From Clostridiales bacterium (lineage in GTDB: Bacteria; Bacillota; Clostridia; Christensenellales; Aristaeellaceae), in contig JAAYIN010000067.1 in NCBI GenBank assembly GCA_012523405.1, positions 1 through 58,948 on the forward strand: DNA of 58,948 nt, given 5' to 3'. The position numbers and the translations under genes were made by a program. Under the pieces are notes generated by a model. It made no database searches and had not been told where the DNA came from. It saw only the letters and a program-made list of their open reading frames with translations. Position 1 is the stretch's first letter, and every line of letters begins with the position of its first letter. Below are positions 8,115 to 16,641 of the stretch, in pieces.

Positions 8115-8153
8115 ACCGCGTTGATGTGTATGTTTATGCGGTTTAGTAACATT

Positions 8154-10058
8154 CTATTGTTGATCAGGAGAACTGGCGGAAAGAGCATCGCCGCTTGCGA
8201 GGGCAAGCAGTGGCAAAGTCATCGAAACGATGGGGAGAAAGTAGCGGAAGTAATCGTTGACAGGTCCAAGCATGCACACGGCAAGGCTTAAAAGTGCAGG
8301 CAGGAAGCCAACGAGTATGCGATAACGGCGCTGCTTTAGTGCTGCCAGAGCAGCACCTACCAGTAGCCAAGTATATGCGGCGCAGCTGAAGAATATGCCA
8401 AGGATGGGAATATGCCGCCAGCCGCGAGCAAAGAGCGCGAGGAGGGAACGAATGTCTTCCAGAGCAGGGATTTGGGTGGTGGCGAGGAAACGGTCATCGC
8501 CGCTCATGAGATAGGTTTCAAAGACCATGCGGTTGCCTGCCTGATCGTTGTAGGTTTCGCCCTCGATCTTAGGCATGAATGTGTAGTAGGAGATATTCCC
8601 TGCAAAAAAGCTCTCAAGATAGCTGAGGGGGTACTTTGGAAGCATGCTCAGCCATGTGCTTTGGTAGCGGGCGAGTGCTTCCTTTTCAAGGTCTGCGCCT
8701 TGCCCGTATTGCTTGAATGTGTACTTGACAGGGTCTGAAATCCAAGGCTCATAGAGCGTTGGGAGATTTGCTGCATCAAGGACGTAATCGATTTCAGCAT
8801 ATTCCGCGGGGGTTACCTCATCCCCGTGATCCCGAAGCACGCGCGCGGATTGCTGGAAACAAACGGAGTATAGACCAGAGGCGGTTTCATCCTTCACGTC
8901 AAGGGCGGGCAGGAGAACGTTTGAAAATAGCATCGCTATCACAATGGTAAGGCCAAGGGATGCCGTGACGGAGAGCCGTGCTCTGCCCTTGCAGCAAAAG
9001 AGTATTAGCAAAAGCGCGGTAGGCAATATGACGTAGATGCCGTTGCTGCGAATGAGGCAGGTGAGAAGCGAAAAGCAAAAGAGCCTGATGAGGGTTTTGA
9101 GGCTTGGCTTTGCGCTGCGCTGACCAATGAGCGAGAGTACTTCCAGCACAAATAGCAGCAGCGAAGCGGTGTAGAGCGTGTCCTTGCTGATGAACTGCGC
9201 ATAGCCGCCCCAGAAGGGAACGAATGCGAAAAACAGAAGGCCAAAGAGCCGCACGACACGGTTCATGCCTGCCGTCTTTAGATAGTTGAGTGCAGAGGAT
9301 AGCGCATACGCCAGCGCGATGGTTTGCAGGAGGGTAAAGAGAAGCGCGCCGAGATTGTCGCTGCCCACAAGCCGCCCCAGCCATACCAGAGAGCCAAAGA
9401 CCCATGTGAGAAACACGGGATGCCAAGTATCGGTCGGGCGTTGTCCAAAGAATTGCGCGATCATTTCGCTTAGGTCCCAGCAGACTGTCCCAGGGTAAAA
9501 AGCGATGAGGTAGGGCGACCAGCAAAGGATTAGCAGCAGCGAGATGGAGAGGATGGGGTGATGCTGATAAAAGCGAGATAGCCCTGCGAAACGCTTGGGC
9601 ACCCACTGATCAAGCGCGGTTGGTTTCTTGAGCATGCCATCGGCTAATGAATGCACGACCCATGTGAGAAATGCGATCATGGGCAAGGCTTGACCGATGC
9701 AGCGAATGAGCGTTATCAGGAGCGTCTTTGCACTGCCGAGCATTGCCCAGCTGTCAAAGGCAAATAGCATACCGCCAAGCGTATTGAGCACGCCGAACAG
9801 CAGCCCAAAGAGCACGGGGAAAACGCCTGATTTCATTTGCTTTGTGATTAGTAGATACCTAAAGAACAGGAAAAAACAGACGGCGAGTGCAGTCCAGAGC
9901 AGGCTGGTGGAGGAAGCGGGCAGAGCGCTCATGCCCACATATCCATCGGAGCTTATCACAAAGCTCATGGTAGCAGCGATAGCAGCCGCGAAGCACAAAA
10001 AGCCCCTGCAAGCTTTTTGCATGGGGCTTAGCACTTTAGCAGCGCGAGATTTGATCAT
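8154..10058 (-). CDS. Polytopic membrane protein, GT-C/DUF6020-like
   Basis: The 634-residue protein has about twelve to fourteen hydrophobic helices. Its central FYPGTVCWDLSEM segment and TWHPVFLTWVFG loop resemble the acidic/His motifs in the first extracytoplasmic loops of GT-C glycosyltransferase-like proteins of the DUF6020 type. Such proteins move sugars or other groups from lipid carriers on the outer face of the membrane. The ATG overlaps the stop of the upstream GT2 gene by ATGA, so the two are translationally coupled, and a polyprenyl-phosphate sugar from the GT2 enzyme is a plausible donor. The assignment to GT-C is inference; the acceptor is unknown. Confidence 0.65.
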   Translation of the reverse strand: MIKSRAAKVLSPMQKACRGFLCFAAAIAATMSFVISSDGYVGMSALPASSTSLLWTALAVCFFLFFRYLLITKQMKSGVFPVLFGLLFGVLNTLGGMLFAFDSWAMLGSAKTLLITLIRCIGQALPMIAFLTWVVHSLADGMLKKPTALDQWVPKRFAGLSRFYQHHPILSISLLLILCWSPYLIAFYPGTVCWDLSEMIAQFFGQRPTDTWHPVFLTWVFGSLVWLGRLVGSDNLGALLFTLLQTIALAYALSSALNYLKTAGMNRVVRLFGLLFFAFVPFWGGYAQFISKDTLYTASLLLFVLEVLSLIGQRSAKPSLKTLIRLFCFSLLTCLIRSNGIYVILPTALLLILFCCKGRARLSVTASLGLTIVIAMLFSNVLLPALDVKDETASGLYSVCFQQSARVLRDHGDEVTPAEYAEIDYVLDAANLPTLYEPWISDPVKYTFKQYGQGADLEKEALARYQSTWLSMLPKYPLSYLESFFAGNISYYTFMPKIEGETYNDQAGNRMVFETYLMSGDDRFLATTQIPALEDIRSLLALFARGWRHIPILGIFFSCAAYTWLLVGAALAALKQRRYRILVGFLPALLSLAVCMLGPVNDYFRYFLPIVSMTLPLLALASGDALSASSPDQQ

Positions 10059-10993
10059 TGGTTATCATCCCTTTGATGAACCAATTGGAGTAGGTTCATA
10101 TTGATTTCAAATAGCTGTCGATGCTTTTTGGCAACGGTGTCCAGAATGAATCCGCAAACGAGCAGCAGGAGTGCGAAGGTAAACATCACGCCTGAGACGA
10201 TCAGTGTGGGGAATCGAGGTACGAGCCCGATCTTTAGGTACTCGATAAATACGGGGACAAACATCACAGTACCCACGATGGCAAATAGGGCAGCGATCAA
10301 GCTAAAGAAGGACAGCGGGCGATAGTCCTTGTAGAGCCTTCCGATGGTGCGCAGCACCTTGAGACCGTCTGAATAGGTATTGAGCTTGCTTACACTGTCC
10401 TCGGGGCGGTCGCGGTAGCCAACCTTCACGCTCTGCACGTTCAGGTTCTTATCAAGCGCATGAATGGACATTTCGGTTTCGATTTCAAAGCCCTTGGATA
10501 GTACGGGAAATGTCTTGACAAACTGATAGCTGAACGCACGGTAGCCGGTCATGATATCGCTGATATCGCCCTTGAAGATGGTGTTGACAAGGCGCCTGAC
10601 GGTGACGTTGCCAAGGTTGTGAAAGGGGCGCTTGTTTTCGGTAAAGTATGCTCCGGATAGGCGGTCACCAACCACCATATCGACCTTTCGGTTGAGCACG
10701 AGATCCACCATCTCCCGCGCGTTTTCAGCAGGATAGGTGTCGTCGCCGTCGATCATGAGGTAACAGTCCGCCTGCACTTCGCGAAACATCGTGCGGATCA
10801 CGTTGCCCTTGCCTTGGCGATATTCATAGCGAACAATCGCGCCTGCTTCCAGCGCAAGCTTGTCAGTGCCGTCTGTGGAGTTGTTATCATATACGTAGAT
10901 ATCCGCTTCGGGGAGTGCCAGGCGGTAATCGGTGACAACCTTAGCGATTGTCTTACTTTCATTATAGCAGGGGATCAAGATAGCAATCTTCAT
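10055..10993 (-). CDS. Family 2 glycosyltransferase with two C-terminal membrane helices (DPM1/GtrB-like)
   Basis: From the ATG at 10993 (AGGAGG just upstream) the protein is 312 residues. It opens with AILIPCYNESKTIAKVV, then DNNSTDGT and the metal-binding DGDDTYP, and has MTGYRAFS typical of polyprenyl-phosphate mannose/glucose synthases. Two hydrophobic helices (about residues 233-255 and 268-292) anchor it. It likely makes a polyprenyl-phosphate sugar for the coupled GT-C-like gene. The ORF could be read 67 codons longer, but that stretch overlaps the promoter. Confidence 0.88.
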   Translation of the reverse strand: MKIAILIPCYNESKTIAKVVTDYRLALPEADIYVYDNNSTDGTDKLALEAGAIVRYEYRQGKGNVIRTMFREVQADCYLMIDGDDTYPAENAREMVDLVLNRKVDMVVGDRLSGAYFTENKRPFHNLGNVTVRRLVNTIFKGDISDIMTGYRAFSYQFVKTFPVLSKGFEIETEMSIHALDKNLNVQSVKVGYRDRPEDSVSKLNTYSDGLKVLRTIGRLYKDYRPLSFFSLIAALFAIVGTVMFVPVFIEYLKIGLVPRFPTLIVSGVMFTFALLLLVCGFILDTVAKKHRQLFEINMNLLQLVHQRDDNQ

Positions 10994-11027
10994 ATGTCCT
11001 CCTAAGTGCACATCTAATATAATAGAA

Positions 11028-11056
11028 ATAATACCATTGCCCCATACGTTTGTCAA
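11028..11056 (-). promoter_or_regulatory. Promoter of the GT2 / GT-C-like operon
   Basis: On the minus strand TTGACA (11056-11051), a 17-bp spacer and TATTAT (11033-11028) lie 35 bp before the GT2 start codon, a near-consensus housekeeping promoter. Confidence 0.75.
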
Positions 11057-11132
11057 ACAATCGCGTATTGTGCGCTTTTGAAAAGAGGGCTGCGAATCTT
11101 TATATGATCTGTCTCGATTTTGTTTCCCGATG

Positions 11133-11181
11133 TTGCTTTGTGGTCTTTGCATAGTATAATGGTTCATATGTTTAAACCATT
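11133..11181 (+). promoter_or_regulatory. Promoter and palindromic operator of the ArsR-nitroreductase operon
   Basis: TTGCTT (11133-11138), a 16-bp spacer and TATAAT (11155-11160) precede the ArsR gene. An inverted repeat AATGGTT (11158-11164) / AACCATT (11175-11181) overlaps the end of the -10 and the start site. This is the expected place for autorepression by a dimeric ArsR-type protein. Confidence 0.6.
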
Positions 11182-11208
11182 GAATGCATCCCAAGGAGGT
11201 AAGTTGTC

Positions 11209-11601
11209 ATGGAAACACCTGAAATCCCAAAGCAGATGATGCTATTAGCACAAGAATTTGAAGCCTGTCGTCATGCTTTTACAGCCATGGGCGATGAAAA
11301 TCGGCAGCGAATCATCATCACCATGCTCAACAACCCTGGCGGAATACGCGTAGGTGAGATTACCAAGTATACCAATCTGTCGCGTCCTGCGGTTTCGCAT
11401 CATTTGAGAATTCTCAAGGAAGCTGGCATTGTAAGCATGTATAAGCAAGGGACTATGCATTTTTATCATGTGGATGCCAACGAGAGCCAGTGGGAGCAAA
11501 TCACGGGTTTGATCACCCATATCAATGAGTTGGTCAAGGAAGTCTCTGCCAAGCGGGAAAATGGTGAACGCTGCTTCGGCAAACAAGTAGAGGAGGAATA
11601 A
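11209..11601 (+). CDS. ArsR/SmtB-family transcriptional regulator
   Basis: The 130-residue winged-helix protein has DENRQRIIITMLN and the recognition helix NLSRPAVSHHLRILKEAGIVSMYKQG typical of ArsR. No CxC metal-site motif is seen in the recognition helix, and the only cysteines are near the N-terminus and C-terminus, so the inducer need not be a metal. The start has a perfect AAGGAGGT. It lies 3 bp from the nitroreductase gene, which it probably controls together with itself through the palindrome at 11158-11181. Confidence 0.9.
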   Translation: METPEIPKQMMLLAQEFEACRHAFTAMGDENRQRIIITMLNNPGGIRVGEITKYTNLSRPAVSHHLRILKEAGIVSMYKQGTMHFYHVDANESQWEQITGLITHINELVKEVSAKRENGERCFGKQVEEE

Positions 11602-11604
11602 ACA

Positions 11605-12279
11605 ATGGATTTAATGCAAGCAATGAAAGAGCGCCGTTCAGTGCGGAGCTTTACCGACCAGAAAATAGAGGGCGAAACCCTATCTCAGCTCAAACAGTCG
11701 ATTGCGCTGTGCAACCGCGAGAGCGGCCTTAGCATTCAGCTCTGCCTCAATGAGCCCACTGCATTTTCAGGCATGATGGCTCGCTACGGTAAGTTTACAA
11801 ATGTGAAGAACTACATCGTGCTCGCAGGGAAAAAGGGAGAGGGCTTTGAAGAAAAATGCGGCTACTATGGCGAAAAGGTCGTGCTGGCTGCGCAGCAGCT
11901 GGGGCTTAACACCTGCTGGGTTGCCATGACCTTTAGCAAGAGCAAGGGCAAGAGCGCTGCGAAGCTGAACGCGGACGATAAGATGCTGATGGTCATCGCC
12001 GTCGGTTACGGCACAACCATGGGCGCAAAGCATGCGGTAAAGCCCATCTCGGAGCTGAGCCATGTGACGGGCGACATGCCTGCATGGTTCCTAGGAGGCA
12101 TGGAAGCAACCCAGCTTGCGCCAACCGCTATGAATCAGCAGAAATTCCTCATCGAGCTGAACGGAAACACCGTCAAAGCCAAAATCTCCGGTCTCGCTTT
12201 TTACACCAAGGTCGACCTTGGCATTGTGAAGTACCATTTTGAGATTGGCGCAGGGAAAGATAATTTCAAGTGGGCATAA
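11605..12279 (+). CDS. Nitroreductase-family FMN protein
   Basis: The 224-residue product begins MKERRSVRSF, the FMN-phosphate-binding arginine motif of nitroreductases, and contains KVVLAAQQLGLNTCWV in the usual position. The rest fits the TM1586-type subgroup better than the NfsB type: the C-terminal half (VKPISELSHVTGDMPAWFLGGMEATQLAPTAMNQQ) is divided over pieces that place the second FMN-binding segment. These enzymes reduce quinones, nitro compounds or disulfides with NAD(P)H; the physiological substrate is unknown. Co-transcribed with the ArsR gene; GAGGAGG precedes the ATG. Confidence 0.85.
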   Translation: MDLMQAMKERRSVRSFTDQKIEGETLSQLKQSIALCNRESGLSIQLCLNEPTAFSGMMARYGKFTNVKNYIVLAGKKGEGFEEKCGYYGEKVVLAAQQLGLNTCWVAMTFSKSKGKSAAKLNADDKMLMVIAVGYGTTMGAKHAVKPISELSHVTGDMPAWFLGGMEATQLAPTAMNQQKFLIELNGNTVKAKISGLAFYTKVDLGIVKYHFEIGAGKDNFKWA

Positions 12280-12302
12280 GGATGTAAATCACGCTCCATA
12301 TG

Positions 12303-12336
12303 AAAACGCCTCAGGCATTGCCTGAGGCGTTTTATG
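12303..12336. terminator. Bidirectional terminator between the nitroreductase gene and rny
   Basis: A 14-bp perfect stem AAAACGCCTCAGGC / GCCTGAGGCGTTTT with a 3-nt loop carries A- and T-runs on both sides, so it can end both convergent transcripts. Confidence 0.93.
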
Positions 12337-12358
12337 TAGCACCTTTGCAGGTGAAATC

Positions 12359-13900
12359 TTACTTTGCGTAGTCGGTTGCGCGGGTTTCGCGAATGACGTT
12401 GACGCGAATCTGACCAGGATACTCTAGCTCGCGCTCAATGCGCTTGGCTACTTCCTTGGCGAGTACGCGTGTGCCGTCGTCCGTGATGTCCTCAGGCTTC
12501 ACCATGATGCGAACCTCGCGGCCGCTCTGGATAGCGAAGCACTTTTCAACACCCTGGAAGCTTGTTGCGATCTCTTCCAGCTTCTCAAGACGCTTGATGT
12601 AGTTCTCCAAAGATTCGCGGCGTGCACCCGGACGAGCTGCGGAAATAGCATCAGCGGCTTGTACCAGTACAGCTTCGACTGTCTGGGGCTCAACGTCGTT
12701 GTGATGAGCGAGGATGGCGTGGATGACGTCGGGGCTCTCGCGGTACTTGCGTGCCAGCTCTGCGCCTAGGGTTACGTGTGTGCCCTCAGCCTCGTGGTCA
12801 ACACCCTTACCGATATCATGCAGTAGACCTGCACGCTTTGCCAGCGCAACGTCTGCGCCAAGCTCTGCTGCCATCATGCCTGCCAAATGGCTGACCTCGA
12901 TGGAGTGCTTGAGTACGTTTTGACCATAGCTTGTGCGATAGCGCAAACGGCCAAGAATCTTGATCAACTCATGGTGGATACCATACTGATGGGTTTCAAA
13001 TACGGCTTGCTCACCAGCTTCGCGAATCTGGTTGTCCACTTCTTTGCGGGCCTTGTCAACCATTTCTTCAATGCGGGCGGGGTGAATGCGGCCATCCATG
13101 ATCAGGCGCTCGACTGCAATACGAGCAATCTCGCGGCGAATGGGATCAAAGGCGCTAACGATGACTGCCTCTGGCGTGTCGTCAATGATCAGATCAACGC
13201 CTGTTGCGGTCTCAAGTGCACGGATGTTGCGGCCTTCGCGGCCAATGATGCGGCCCTTCATATCATCGGAAGGCAGGTTGATAACGGAAACGGTGCTCTC
13301 TGCGACATGGTCAGCAGCACATTTTTGAATCGCCAATGCGATGATGTTTCGGGCTTTTTTCTCGCCCTCCTCTTTCGCACGGTTTTCGGTTTCGCGAACC
13401 ATAGCGGCTGCATCGTGATAAGCATCCTTTTGGATGCGGCTGACTAAGATTTGGCGAGCCTCGTCTTGGGTCATGCCTGCGATGCGCTCAAGCTCAACGA
13501 ATTGTTTTTGCTGACCTGCATCAAGCTCCTCCTGTGCTTTTTGAAGATCATTGGTTTTTTTCACCAACGAATCTTCACGATTTTCAAGAGAATCTTGTTT
13601 TTTATCAAGGGTTTCTTCACGCTGCAAAATGCGGCGCTCACTGCGCTGAACTTCGGCGCGGCGATCGCGGCATTCGCGATCTAGTTCTGTCTTTAGCCGA
13701 AGAACTTCTTCTTTGGCTTCCAGAATGGTTTCTTTTTTCTTTTCGTCTGATTTACGCTGTGCGTCTTCAAGTAGATTCTTTGCATATTCCTCAGTACGAC
13801 CGATTTTCTTTTCGCCAGCCTGCTTACGATACATGTATCCGCCGGTGGCGCCCAAGACAGCCGTCACGATAGCAATTAGTATAGCAACAATAACACTCAT
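12359..13900 (-). CDS. rny: Ribonuclease Y
   Basis: RNase Y is the membrane-anchored endoribonuclease that starts mRNA decay in most Firmicutes. The 513-residue protein has an N-terminal membrane helix (residues 3-22), a long charged coiled coil (about 28-190), a KH domain with [15 protein letters not shown] (about 215-235) and an HD domain with [12 protein letters not shown] (about 355-366) for metal-dependent cleavage. The start is ATG with AAAGGAG upstream. A terminator-ended structured RNA lies just upstream in the same orientation, which raises the possibility of leader control. Confidence 0.97.
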   Translation of the reverse strand: MSVIVAILIAIVTAVLGATGGYMYRKQAGEKKIGRTEEYAKNLLEDAQRKSDEKKKETILEAKEEVLRLKTELDRECRDRRAEVQRSERRILQREETLDKKQDSLENREDSLVKKTNDLQKAQEELDAGQQKQFVELERIAGMTQDEARQILVSRIQKDAYHDAAAMVRETENRAKEEGEKKARNIIALAIQKCAADHVAESTVSVINLPSDDMKGRIIGREGRNIRALETATGVDLIIDDTPEAVIVSAFDPIRREIARIAVERLIMDGRIHPARIEEMVDKARKEVDNQIREAGEQAVFETHQYGIHHELIKILGRLRYRTSYGQNVLKHSIEVSHLAGMMAAELGADVALAKRAGLLHDIGKGVDHEAEGTHVTLGAELARKYRESPDVIHAILAHHNDVEPQTVEAVLVQAADAISAARPGARRESLENYIKRLEKLEEIATSFQGVEKCFAIQSGREVRIMVKPEDITDDGTRVLAKEVAKRIERELEYPGQIRVNVIRETRATDYAK

Positions 13901-13976
13901 GTCTTTTCTCCTTTCTTTTCAATCTGTTCTTCTCAAAAAATTATTTTCCATATTTAGTCGACACTTCCGAAATATA

Positions 13977-14304
13977 CAAAAAGCCGACGAGACAAGCTCG
14001 TACGGCTACTGTATGATTCGTATTCTGGGACTGCACACCTATTTTGCGTGGGAACGATGACATACAAAAACAAAGCAATACCTTTGTCAATGGCATTGAT
14101 CTTTTTATATCCATGCACACCTGCGCAGCATAAAAGTGCAAACCAAGTTATATACCCATGCAAACGCGCCAAGGCGTCTTCGTAAGCAAAGCCCGTTATT
14201 CTTGCAAAAATTATCTAGCAATAGCATCGGGGAAAGCCAATTGGTGGGGATATATCACAAAACAGCTAGGCTCTGTTGCAATGCAGTAAGCCTATTTAGC
14301 CGAC
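13977..14304 (-). ncRNA. Candidate structured RNA (~327 nt) or terminated leader upstream of rny
   Basis: A consensus promoter (TTGACA-17-TATAAT, 14339-14311) starts a minus-strand transcript near 14304, and a GC hairpin with T5 ends it near 13977. No convincing protein frame with a ribosome-binding site lies between. The ends can pair: CGGCTA near the 5' end with TAGCCG near the 3' end, then ACTGCA with TGCAGT, CCTA/TTTTG with CAAAA/TAGG, and TATATCC with GGATATA, giving a rod-like fold. I do not recognise tmRNA, RNase P, SRP or T-box signatures. It is either a stand-alone small RNA (a long 6S-like rod is one option) or a transcription-attenuation leader of rny, whose start is 77 nt past the terminator. 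Confidence 0.55.
13978..14007 (-). terminator. Intrinsic terminator of the RNA upstream of rny
   Basis: On the minus strand AGCCGTACGAG / CTCGTCGGCT (one bulge) with a 5-nt loop is followed by TTTTT. The 5' arm includes the TAGCCG that can alternatively pair with the 5' end of the transcript. Confidence 0.85.
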
Positions 14305-14310
14305 TACATT

Positions 14311-14339
14311 ATTATAGACGGTTTGTTATGCCGTGTCAA
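14311..14339 (-). promoter_or_regulatory. Consensus promoter for the RNA upstream of rny
   Basis: TTGACA (14339-14334), exactly 17 bp, TATAAT (14316-14311), all on the minus strand. It is the only perfect consensus promoter noticed in the window, in keeping with a highly expressed RNA. Confidence 0.85.
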
Positions 14340-14387
14340 GATGAATTGCCCGTATGCGCAAGCCTTGTTTTGGCAGGGTTCTTTGAT

Positions 14388-14416
14388 TTGACATTGACAG
14401 AAAAAAAAGATATCAT
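14388..14416 (+). promoter_or_regulatory. Promoter of the surface-glycan cluster
   Basis: TTGACA (14388-14393), a 17-bp spacer with an A8 run, and TATCAT (14411-14416). It probably drives the six-gene cluster to 22635, leaving a 5' leader of about 145 nt before the preferred GTG start. Confidence 0.7.
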
Positions 14417-14569
14417 TACATCGCGTTTATCGTGAAAAAATGGGGCACTGGCAACGTTTTTCAAAACGCCTATGACAGAAAAAATCGGATCAAATACGGT
14501 GTTTATTTATACGACTTGCATTCATTGCGATTTCCAAATAAACACAAGCACAAAGGAAGTGTACCAAAA

Positions 14570-15547
14570 GTGAAGCTTATTATACAGATTCCATGTTTTA
14601 ACGAAGCGGAAACCCTGAGCATTGCGCTGGATCATCTGCCCAAGCAGATTGACGGCATTGACATCATCGAAACGCTGATTATCAACGACGGTTCATCCGA
14701 CGAAACCGTGCGAGTGGCGCGCGAGTGGGGCGTGAACCACGTTGTTTCCTTTAAGCAGAACAAAGGGCTCGCGCGCGGCTTTACAGCCGGCGTGGATGCC
14801 TGCCTCCACCTTGGCGCGGACATCATCGTCAACACGGACGCGGATGACCAGTACTGCGGGGAGGATATCCAGAAATTGGTTCGTCCTATTTTGGATGACA
14901 AGGCAGAAATTGTCATCGGGGAACGTCCGATTCTTGATACCGAGCATTTTTCAATGAAGAAGAAGTTTTTCCAGCGCGTTGGTAGTTGGGTGGTTCGGGT
15001 TGCGTCCAACTCCGATATCCCCGATGCACCGAGCGGCTTCCGTGCGTATAGCCGCGAAGCGGCGCTGCACATCAACGTGGTCAACGAATACACCTACACC
15101 TTGGAAACCATTATTCAAGCGGGCTGGAACCGCACGCCCATGACCAGCGTGCCCATTCGCACCAACCCCGACCTTCGCCCCTCGCGCCTCTTTAGCAGCA
15201 TGTGGCGCTATATGAAGCGCTCCGCTACGGTGATCATGCGCGCTTTCGCGATGTACAAGCCCCTGCGCTTCTTTGGCATCATCGGCTCGCTGTTTTTTGG
15301 CGCGGGTCTTTTGCTGGGCATTCGCTTTGTGGTGATTGCTATCGCGACAGGTTCTGCGAGCGGTCATATCCAGTCCTTGATCCTGTGTTCTGCATTGCTG
15401 ATGATCGGCGTTCAGGTTTTTATCGCAGGCATTCAGGCGGATATCATCAGCGATAACCGAAAGCTGCTGGAGGATGTGCAGTACCGCGTGCGCAGGATGG
15501 AATACGAGCTTGCGCCTAAGAGCATCGCTGAAATTGAAGAACAATAA
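14570..15547 (+). CDS. Family 2 glycosyltransferase, polyprenyl-phosphate sugar synthase type
   Basis: About 325 residues from the GTG at 14570, picked because KLIIQIPCFNEAETL, the usual first strand, follows at once and AAAGGAA lies upstream; the frame is open 46 codons earlier to 14432 without similarity. INDGSSDET, NTDADDQY and APSGFRAYS are the donor, metal and acceptor-loop motifs of DPM1-like enzymes. Two hydrophobic helices lie near residues 230-295, followed by a charged tail. It heads the surface-glycan cluster and probably makes a lipid-linked sugar at the cytoplasmic face. Confidence 0.88.
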   Translation: MKLIIQIPCFNEAETLSIALDHLPKQIDGIDIIETLIINDGSSDETVRVAREWGVNHVVSFKQNKGLARGFTAGVDACLHLGADIIVNTDADDQYCGEDIQKLVRPILDDKAEIVIGERPILDTEHFSMKKKFFQRVGSWVVRVASNSDIPDAPSGFRAYSREAALHINVVNEYTYTLETIIQAGWNRTPMTSVPIRTNPDLRPSRLFSSMWRYMKRSATVIMRAFAMYKPLRFFGIIGSLFFGAGLLLGIRFVVIAIATGSASGHIQSLILCSALLMIGVQVFIAGIQADIISDNRKLLEDVQYRVRRMEYELAPKSIAEIEEQ

Positions 15548-15585
15548 TCCCGCAACCCTAAACCATGTAGGAGGTTTATGATATC

Positions 15586-16641
15586 GTGAAAGCTATGATC
15601 TGCTTTACCCATCCGGCATGGGTGCATCAGTTTCGATATATTTTAAAGCAAATGGAAGAGCGCGGGGACGAGGTGCTCGCGTTTGTTGCTGAAAAAGACG
15701 GCAACACCAAGCTGCTTGACAGCTACGGCATTCCATATATCCGCTGCGCTAAGTCCACAGGCACCAATGTCATTCAAAAGGGACTGCTCTTTATCGGGCT
15801 CTCGATTCGCTTCACATGGAGCGCACTGAGGTTCAAACCCGACATCATGATCGGCCGCGCTGCGCCTATGCTGGCGGTGGCGGCATTTGTCAGCGGCAAG
15901 CCCCATCTCTTATATGAAGATACGGAAGTGAGCAAGTTCAGCCTGCGCATTTGCAAACGGCTGTCCACAAAGCTCCTGACCCCACGCACCTTTTTAACAG
16001 ACCTTGGCGAGAAGCAAGAACGGCTGGATACCTATAAGGAGCTGTTCTATTTGCATCCGTCTGTTTTCACCCCCGATAAGCAGGTGCTTCGCGATGCCAA
16101 GTTCAATCCCGATGAAGACTATATCCTCCTGCGCTTTGTGGCATGGAATGCCAGCCATGATATTGGCAAGCGCGGGCTTGATGATGCGGGAAAGATCGCG
16201 ATGGTTAAGCGCTTTTCAAAGTATGGCAAGGTCTACGTGAGCGCGGAGGGCGATGTGCCCAAAGAGCTTGAGCCCTATATGCTAAAGACCCCCTATGCGA
16301 TGATTCATCATGTGCTGGCGTTTGCCAAACTGGTGTACAGCGAGGGCGCAACCATGGCATCCGAAGCGGTGGTGCTGGGTACCCATGCGCTGTATGTCAA
16401 CACGATTGTTTCGGGCAGCACGCGCGAGCAATGCGAGCGGTTTCATTTGCTGTATAACTTCAATGAGGGCGAGGATCGCTACGAGCGTGCCGCTGTGCAG
16501 GCGGAGGAGCTATTGCAAATGCCTGATCTGGTTGAGGTCGGATATGAAAAACAGAAAAAACTCCTAGAGGAGAAAGTCGATATTAACAGCTACTACATTT
16601 CGGAAATGGATCGACTCGCCAAAGCGGGGAGGAAAGGCTGA
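15586..16641 (+). CDS. DUF354-family GT-B-like glycosyltransferase
   Basis: The 351-residue soluble protein matches the DUF354 pattern: CFTHPAWVHQFRYILKQMEERGDEV at the N-terminus (a Rossmann-like strand with a conserved His), KPDIMIGRAAPMLAVAA in the middle, and the C-terminal SEGATMASEAVVLGTHALYVNT, which is the donor-binding region found in UDP-GlcNAc 2-epimerase/GT-B folds. Members occur in archaeal and bacterial surface-glycan loci. The start is GTG with TAGGAGG upstream; its stop overlaps the next ATG (TGATG). The sugar is unknown. Confidence 0.82.
   Translation: MKAMICFTHPAWVHQFRYILKQMEERGDEVLAFVAEKDGNTKLLDSYGIPYIRCAKSTGTNVIQKGLLFIGLSIRFTWSALRFKPDIMIGRAAPMLAVAAFVSGKPHLLYEDTEVSKFSLRICKRLSTKLLTPRTFLTDLGEKQERLDTYKELFYLHPSVFTPDKQVLRDAKFNPDEDYILLRFVAWNASHDIGKRGLDDAGKIAMVKRFSKYGKVYVSAEGDVPKELEPYMLKTPYAMIHHVLAFAKLVYSEGATMASEAVVLGTHALYVNTIVSGSTREQCERFHLLYNFNEGEDRYERAAVQAEELLQMPDLVEVGYEKQKKLLEEKVDINSYYISEMDRLAKAGRKG

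Noticed and set aside
13954-14172. 72-codon frame inside the RNA upstream of rny
   Set aside because: It begins at TTG with no ribosome-binding site and runs through the terminator.
14164-14305. Possible tmRNA, RNase P RNA or T-box upstream of rny
   Set aside because: No tRNA-like CCA end, no tag frame, no conserved RNase P core and no T-box sequence could be found.
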